Shown here: in pieces, positions 59,403-64,000 of the stretch
Layout: every line of letters starts with the position of its first letter
How positions within the stretch are numbered: the first letter of the stretch is position 1
Source of the DNA: Bradyrhizobium archetypum
GTDB lineage: Bacteria > Pseudomonadota > Alphaproteobacteria > Rhizobiales > Xanthobacteraceae
Direction: 5' to 3'
Assembly: GCF_013114835.1 (NCBI RefSeq)
Contig: NZ_JAAVLW010000001.1
Span: 620,001-684,000 of the forward strand
DNA length: 64,000 nt
Program-made: the position numbers and the translations under genes
Notes under the pieces: generated by a model
Database searches by the model: none
What the model was told of the DNA's origin: nothing
The model's input: the letters and a program-made list of their open reading frames with translations, nothing else

Positions 59403-60707
59403 ATGGCAGTTACCGATATTGCATCCCGAACTTATAACCATGGCTGGCGGCTCGACCCGATCGTGCGCAGCCTGCTGGACACAGATTTCTACAAGCTGCT
59501 GATGCTGCAGATGATCCGCGATCTCTATCCGGCTCAGCGCGTCACCTTTTCCGTCATCAACCGCTCGAAGCATGTCCGGCTTGCCGAGATCATCGACGAG
59601 GGCGAGCTGCGCGCGCAGCTCGACCATGCGCGGACCATCCGCTTCACCAAGAAGGAGCTGATCTGGCTCGCCGGTAATACGTTCTATGGCAAGACCCAGA
59701 TGTTCTCGCCGGACTTCATCCACTGGCTGGCGAACTTCCGCCTGCCCGAATACGAGCTCAACAAGGTCGACGGCCAATACGAGCTGCACTTCCACGGTCC
59801 CTGGACGCACACCACGATGTGGGAAATCCCGGCGCTCGCGATCATGAACGAGCTGCGCTCGCGCCAGGCGACCAAGGGCCAGGGGCGCTTTGTGCTCGAC
59901 GTGCTCTATGCGCGCGCCAAGGCCAAGCTGTGGTCCAAGGTCGAACGGCTGCGCAAGCTCGAAGGCCTGCGGCTGTCGGACTTCGGCACCCGCCGCCGCC
60001 ACGGCCATCTCTGGCAGCGCTGGTGCGTCGAGGCCGTCAAGGAGGGCCTGGGATCCTCTTTCACCGGCACCTCCAACGTGCTGCTCGCGATGGACAACGA
60101 TCTCGAAGCGATCGGCACCAATGCGCATGAGCTGCCGATGGTCGCAGCCGCACTCGCCAATTCGGACGAGGAGTTGCGCTGGGCGCCCTACCGCATCCTC
60201 GACCAGTGGCGCCATACCTACGGCGGTAACCTCTTGATCGCCCTGCCCGACGCGTTCGGCACCAAGCCGTTCCTGCGCGACGCGCCGGACTGGGTCGCCG
60301 ACTGGACCGGATTCCGTCCCGACAGCGCGCCGCCGATCACGGCCGGCGAGGACATCATCAAGTGGTGGAAGCAGAAGGGTCGCGATCCCAAGGACAAGCT
60401 GCTGGTGTTCTCCGACGGCATGGATGTCGACTCGATCGAGGAGACCTATCGCCACTTCGCCGGGCGCGTCCGCATCTCCTTCGGCTGGGGCACCAACCTC
60501 ACCAATGATTTCGTCGGCTGCGCGCCGGACGGCTCCGCCGATCTCGATCCGATCTCGCTGGTCTGCAAGGTGACGTCGGTCGACGGAAGGCCGGCGGTCA
60601 AGCTATCCGATAATCCCGAGAAGGCGACCGGCACACCGTCCGAGATCGAACGTTATTTGCGCGTGTTCGGCAATGCCGGCCGCGTCCGTACCGCCGTGCA
60701 CGTCTGA
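59403..60707 (+). CDS. pncB: nicotinate phosphoribosyltransferase
   Basis: Makes nicotinate mononucleotide from nicotinate and PRPP in NAD salvage. 434 aa, the PncB1 length. Landmarks: [14 protein letters not shown] (substrate site), [55 protein letters not shown], and the phosphohistidine region [10 protein letters not shown]. It lies 61 bases after nicB on the same strand, so salvage and breakdown of the same compound sit side by side. No matching palindrome precedes it. Confidence 0.94.
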   Translation: MAVTDIASRTYNHGWRLDPIVRSLLDTDFYKLLMLQMIRDLYPAQRVTFSVINRSKHVRLAEIIDEGELRAQLDHARTIRFTKKELIWLAGNTFYGKTQMFSPDFIHWLANFRLPEYELNKVDGQYELHFHGPWTHTTMWEIPALAIMNELRSRQATKGQGRFVLDVLYARAKAKLWSKVERLRKLEGLRLSDFGTRRRHGHLWQRWCVEAVKEGLGSSFTGTSNVLLAMDNDLEAIGTNAHELPMVAAALANSDEELRWAPYRILDQWRHTYGGNLLIALPDAFGTKPFLRDAPDWVADWTGFRPDSAPPITAGEDIIKWWKQKGRDPKDKLLVFSDGMDVDSIEETYRHFAGRVRISFGWGTNLTNDFVGCAPDGSADLDPISLVCKVTSVDGRPAVKLSDNPEKATGTPSEIERYLRVFGNAGRVRTAVHV

Positions 60708-60751
60708 GCCCTTAATACCTTCCCGCCACAAGTTGACCTGACGAGCCCCGC

Positions 60752-62047
60752 ATGCCCGCACCCAAGCCGCCTGCTTTCGAGACATTGAGCCTGCATGCCG
60801 GCCAGCGCCCGGATCCCACGACCGGCGCCCGCGCCGTTCCAGTCTACCAGACCACATCCTACGTGTTCCAGGATTCCGACCACGCGGCGGCGCTGTTCAA
60901 CCTGGAGCGCGCCGGGCACATCTACACCCGCATTTCCAACCCGACGACCGCGGTGCTCGAGGAGCGGCTGGCGGCACTCGAAGCCGGCGTCGGCGCGATC
61001 TGCACGGCGAGCGGCATGGCCGCGATGCATCTTGCCATCGCAACGATCCTCAACGCCGGCGACCATATCGTCGCCTCCGCCTCGCTCTATGGCGGCACCA
61101 TTAACCTGCTCGCCCACACGCTGCCCCGCTTCGGCATCACGACCACCTTCGTCAAGCCGCGTGCGCTCGACGAATTCCGCGCCGCGATCAGGCCGAACAC
61201 GCGGCTCGTGATCGGCGAGACGATCGGCAATCCCGGGCTCGAAGTGCTGGATATTCCGGCGGTCGCCCAGATCGCCCATGACGCCAAGATTCCGCTTCTG
61301 ATCGACAACACCTTTGCGACGCCATTCCTCAGCCGCCCGATCGAACTCGGCGCTGATCTCGTAATGAACTCCGCGACCAAGTGGATCGGCGGCCACGGCA
61401 TTGCGATCGGCGGCGTCATCGTCGATGGCGGCCGCTTCGACTGGCACGCCGCCGGCAAGTTCCCCCAGCTCACCGAACCCTATGCGGGCTATCACGGCAT
61501 CGTCTTCGACGAGCAGTTCGGCCAGGCCGCCTTCATCATGCGCGCCCGAACCGAGGGCCTGCGTGACTTCGGCGCCTGCCTGTCGCCAACCAACGCCTTC
61601 CAGCTGCTGCAGGGCGTCGAGACGCTCGGCGTGCGCATGGAGCGCCACATGAGCAACACGCTCGCGGTGCTGGAAGCGCTGACCGCCAACAAGGCGGTCG
61701 ACTGGGTGCTGCATCCGGCGCTGGAAAATCATCCCGACCATCAGCTCGCGAAGCGGCTGTTGCCGCGCGGCGCGGGATCGATCGTCTCCTTCGGCATCAA
61801 GGGCGGGCGCGCGGCGGGCAAAAAATTCATCGAATCTTTGCGGATGATCAGCCACCTCGCCAATGTCGGCGACGCCAAGACGCTGGTGATTCATCCCGCC
61901 AGCACCACGCATCAGCAGATGGACGCCGCCCAGCTCAAGGCCGCCGGGATCGGCGAGGAGCTGGTGCGGCTGTCGATCGGCATCGAGACCGTTTCCGACA
62001 TCATCGACGATCTCGGCCAGGCGCTCCGCGCATCGCAGAAGGTTTGA
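60752..62047 (+). CDS. metY: O-acetylhomoserine sulfhydrylase (aminocarboxypropyltransferase)
   Basis: PLP enzyme that makes homocysteine from O-acetylhomoserine and sulfide. 431 aa, the length of MetY rather than of MetZ/MetB (about 390). PLP lysine Lys210 in [30 protein letters not shown] and [16 protein letters not shown] are typical. ASTTHQQM near the C-terminus fits the family. Only 44 bases separate it from pncB, too little for a SAM riboswitch. It is followed after 3 bases by an alpha/beta hydrolase, so the two are cotranscribed. Confidence 0.9.
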   Translation: MPAPKPPAFETLSLHAGQRPDPTTGARAVPVYQTTSYVFQDSDHAAALFNLERAGHIYTRISNPTTAVLEERLAALEAGVGAICTASGMAAMHLAIATILNAGDHIVASASLYGGTINLLAHTLPRFGITTTFVKPRALDEFRAAIRPNTRLVIGETIGNPGLEVLDIPAVAQIAHDAKIPLLIDNTFATPFLSRPIELGADLVMNSATKWIGGHGIAIGGVIVDGGRFDWHAAGKFPQLTEPYAGYHGIVFDEQFGQAAFIMRARTEGLRDFGACLSPTNAFQLLQGVETLGVRMERHMSNTLAVLEALTANKAVDWVLHPALENHPDHQLAKRLLPRGAGSIVSFGIKGGRAAGKKFIESLRMISHLANVGDAKTLVIHPASTTHQQMDAAQLKAAGIGEELVRLSIGIETVSDIIDDLGQALRASQKV

Positions 62048-62050
62048 ACC

Positions 62051-62836
62051 ATGCAGCTTTCCGTCAATGGCGTTGATACGTTCGTCGCGACCGGCGGCCG
62101 GCCGTTCGATCCGACGCTGCCCGCCGTCGTGATGCTGCATGGCGCCGGCTTCGATCATTCGACCTGGGCGCTGCACAGCCGCTGGTTCGCCCATCACGGC
62201 CATTCGGTGCTGGCGCCCGATTTGCCGGGCCATGGCCGTTCGGAAGGCAGTCCGCTGCCGACGATCGCTGACATGGCCGATTGGACTGCGGCCCTGCTCG
62301 ACGCGGCGGGCGCGCCGAAGGCGAAGCTGGTCGGCCATTCGATGGGATCGCTGATTGCTTTGGAGACCTCGGCGCGGCATCCCAACAAGGTTTCCAGTCT
62401 CAGCCTGATCGGCACTGCCGCGACGATGACGGTCGGGCCCGATCTGCTCAAGGCCGCTGAGGTCAACAATCCCGATGCGATCGACATGGTTTCCATCTGG
62501 GGTCTCGGCTTCAAGGCCGAGCTCGGCGGCAGCCTCGCGCCGGGACTGTGGATGCATCAGGGCGCGCAGCGCGTGCTGCAGCAGACGCGGCCGGGCGTGC
62601 TCTACAGCGACCTCAACGCCTGCAACACGTATCAGAACGCCCTCGCCGCTGCTGCGCAGGTCAATGTGCCCGTGACCTTCATTCTCGGCGAGCGCGACAT
62701 GATGACGCCTGCAAAGGGCGGCAAGGCGCTCGCCGCGGCAACGCCGAATGCGCGGATCGTCGTCGTTCCCGGCGCCGGCCACATGATCATGGCCGAGGCG
62801 CCCGACGAATTGCTGGCGGCGCTGCGGCTGGGGTAG
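62051..62836 (+). CDS. alpha/beta hydrolase
   Basis: 261-aa cytoplasmic hydrolase. Nucleophile elbow GHSMGS with Ser97, oxyanion region LHGAGFDHSTW, acid/His pair near ILGERDMMTP and PGAGHMIM. Substrate unknown; such genes could be homoserine acetyltransferase-like only by fold, and the length is too short for MetX. Coupling to metY is by spacing alone. Confidence 0.88.
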   Translation: MQLSVNGVDTFVATGGRPFDPTLPAVVMLHGAGFDHSTWALHSRWFAHHGHSVLAPDLPGHGRSEGSPLPTIADMADWTAALLDAAGAPKAKLVGHSMGSLIALETSARHPNKVSSLSLIGTAATMTVGPDLLKAAEVNNPDAIDMVSIWGLGFKAELGGSLAPGLWMHQGAQRVLQQTRPGVLYSDLNACNTYQNALAAAAQVNVPVTFILGERDMMTPAKGGKALAAATPNARIVVVPGAGHMIMAEAPDELLAALRLG

Positions 62837-62849
62837 CGGTCATACACCC

Positions 62850-63027
62850 CGCTTCCCCCATCCTCCCCTGGAGGGGGAGGATCGGTTCGCATGCAATGCG
62901 AACCGAGGTGGGGTGACGGTCGCTCCACATCCGACAGCGTCCGTGTCGAGAGACTGTCACCCCGCCCCGTCTCGCATTGCGCTTCGCTCCATGCGAGCCG
63001 ACCCGCCCCCTCAAGGGGCGGGTGAGT
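62850..63027. repeat. intergenic repeat region with hairpins between convergent genes
   Basis: Includes TCCTCCCCTGGAGGGGGAGGA near 62860-62880, a perfect hairpin CGGTTCGCAT/GCA/ATGCGAACCG at 62883-62905, and a related second copy on the right (CGCATTGCGC to CCATGCGAGC, then CCCCTCAAGGGGCGGG). This is a common rhizobial intergenic repeat and probably ends transcription from both sides. Confidence 0.7.
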
Positions 63028-63035
63028 CCCAATCG

Positions 63036-64000
63036 TCACTGCTTCACCGGCTTCCGCTCCACCGGATGGATATCAATGCCGCGCAGCCTTCCCATCCGCA
63101 GCACGTCCATCGCGAGGGTGCGGCCGATGCGGTCGCGGTCGAGAGCGCGGATCAGATCGTCGACGCCGTTGATCTCGACGCCGTCGAGCTTGATCACGAC
63201 ATCGCCCGGCAATAGTCCCGCCTTCGCCGCCGGGCTGTCCGGCTCGATCTGCGCCAGCAGCGCACCCATCGTGTTGTCGACGCCGGCGACCACCGCGTGG
63301 CGCCGCGGGACCGGCGCGGTCTGGCCAGCGACGCCGATATAGGCGCGGCGGACATAACCGTGACGGATGATCTCCGATAGCACGAACTGCGCGGTGTTGC
63401 TGGCGACGGCAAAGCAGATGCCCTGCGCGCCGCTGATGATCGCGGTGTTGATGCCGATCACCTCCGATGACGACGACACCAGCGGCCCGCCGGAATTGCC
63501 AGGATTGAGTGCGGCATCGGTTTGGATCACGTCCTCGATGGTCCGGCCGCTCACCGAGCGGATCGAGCGGCCGAGCGCCGACACCACGCCGGCGGTGACC
63601 GTCGACTCGAAGCCGAGCGGATTGCCGATCGCGACCACGAGCTGGCCACGGCGCAGGCTCTTGGAATTGCCGAGCGAGGCGTAGCGCAGATCGCGCGCAC
63701 CGTCCGCGCGCAGCAGCGCCAGGTCGGTATCGGGATCGACGCCGAGCACGTGAGCATCGGTGACGAAGCCTTCGGTATCGCGCAGGCGGATCACTTTCGC
63801 CGAGCCGACCACATGGCTGTTGGTCAGCACGAGGCCATCGGGCGAGATCACGATACCCGAACCAAGCCCGCCGCGCTCGCGCGCACTGCGCACTTTCGGC
63901 CCGGTTTCGACGCGCACGACCGCAGGACCGACCCGCTCGGTCACGTCGATCACAGCATTGGAATAGGCATCGAGCAGAACCCGGTCGTCCGGGGCAGGCT
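63036..64000 (-). CDS. HtrA/DegP-type serine protease with PDZ domain (partial, N-terminus off the right edge)
   Basis: Trypsin-like protease acting in the cell envelope. The frame stays open to base 64000, so the true start is outside; 321 residues are visible. Catalytic triad: His in VLTNSHVVG, Asp in DTDLALL, Ser in ALNPGNSGGPL. One PDZ domain follows near the C-terminus (AYIGVAGQT to EINGVDDLIRAL), giving a short one-PDZ HtrA/DegS-like layout. It ends IDIHPVERKPVKQ. Convergent with the alpha/beta hydrolase. Confidence 0.92.
   Translation of the reverse strand, partial: PAPDDRVLLDAYSNAVIDVTERVGPAVVRVETGPKVRSARERGGLGSGIVISPDGLVLTNSHVVGSAKVIRLRDTEGFVTDAHVLGVDPDTDLALLRADGARDLRYASLGNSKSLRRGQLVVAIGNPLGFESTVTAGVVSALGRSIRSVSGRTIEDVIQTDAALNPGNSGGPLVSSSSEVIGINTAIISGAQGICFAVASNTAQFVLSEIIRHGYVRRAYIGVAGQTAPVPRRHAVVAGVDNTMGALLAQIEPDSPAAKAGLLPGDVVIKLDGVEINGVDDLIRALDRDRIGRTLAMDVLRMGRLRGIDIHPVERKPVKQ

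Noticed and set aside
60708..60751. SAM-II riboswitch before metY
   Set aside because: Only 44 bases lie between pncB and metY, too short for the element and its promoter, and the conserved stems are not seen.
60653..62782. Very long open frame on the minus strand opposite metY and the hydrolase
   Set aside because: It is antisense to two clearly homologous genes and arises from high-GC codon use; the predicted protein is Arg/Gly/Asp-rich with no recognisable domain. The same applies to long antisense frames at 14222-15379, 23572-25011, 53594-55159 and 59208-60455.
1..64000. CRISPR arrays, prophage, transposases, tRNA or rRNA genes, restriction or other defence systems
   Set aside because: Looked for on both strands; no regularly spaced repeats, integrase/transposase motifs, tRNA-like cloverleafs or rRNA sequence were recognised.

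Overview
This 64 kb window is ordinary chromosome of a high-GC alphaproteobacterium, most likely Bradyrhizobium or a close relative in the Nitrobacteraceae. The basis is the gene families (UPF0280 and DUF1185 beside 6-hydroxynicotinate reductase, bdhA paired with a DUF3734 patatin, many Liv-type and Dpp-type ABC systems), the short intergenic palindromic repeats, and codon use. I see no rRNA, tRNA, CRISPR array, prophage or insertion sequence. Nearly all sequence is coding. The first gene (permease) and the last (HtrA/DegP-type protease) run off the window edges. No database search was possible, so all names rest on motifs and remembered family sequences.

Left third (1-25 kb). A peptide-type ABC transporter with a class III CoA-transferase lies at 1-3680. 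Glycogen synthase follows, then a patatin-like lipase with 3-hydroxybutyrate dehydrogenase, and a divergent LysR regulator at 7508-8410. After a few small or orphan genes (ABM protein, stand-alone nuoB, peroxiredoxin-like) comes a group of small exported proteins, a flavin disulfide oxidoreductase-like protein, a cupin and an MFS pump. Four promoters here (bdhA, the 94-aa exported protein, DUF302, cupin) share one bipartite motif: ATAG-N7-CTAT (one copy has ATAC), then 16 bases to GCATTTC after CTATSG. They therefore look like one regulon, probably of this LysR protein. Next come a debranching-enzyme-like glycosidase, an ABC exporter, a GT4 glycosyltransferase, an alkyl sulfatase, and a DUF1772/MarR pair with a 16-bp perfect palindrome.

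Middle (26-46.8 kb). An NMT1-type ABC transporter (26114-32422) is interleaved with an epimerase-like protein, a GNAT protein and a DapA-like lyase. A TetR gene sits inside it, with one putative operator before tetR and a matching 22-bp one over its stop codon; the substrate is unknown. Then come a two-subunit molybdenum hydroxylase and soxFXYZA (no soxB or soxCD in view, unusual SoxY tail). A second sulfur block holds a cyclase fused to a formylglycine-enzyme-like fold, DUF4399, an SBP56/methanethiol oxidase homologue and a membrane protein.

Right third (40-64 kb). This is the most interesting part: a nicotinate catabolic locus. A cytochrome-linked NicAB-type nicotinate dehydrogenase (55305-59341) is divergent from an eight-gene operon for 6-hydroxynicotinate reductase, a UPF0280 ApbE-like protein, DUF1185, a complete Liv-type ABC transporter and a MarR regulator (55018-46816). 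Enamidase lies 12 kb away (41073), divergent from ferredoxin-NADP reductase. All these promoters carry GTATAC-centred palindromes. The inferred scheme is uptake, oxidation to 6-hydroxynicotinate by a respiratory Mo enzyme, then ferredoxin-dependent ring reduction and enamidase hydrolysis to 2-formylglutarate, the route known from Eubacterium barkeri. Nicotinate phosphoribosyltransferase, O-acetylhomoserine sulfhydrylase, an alpha/beta hydrolase and the protease close the window.
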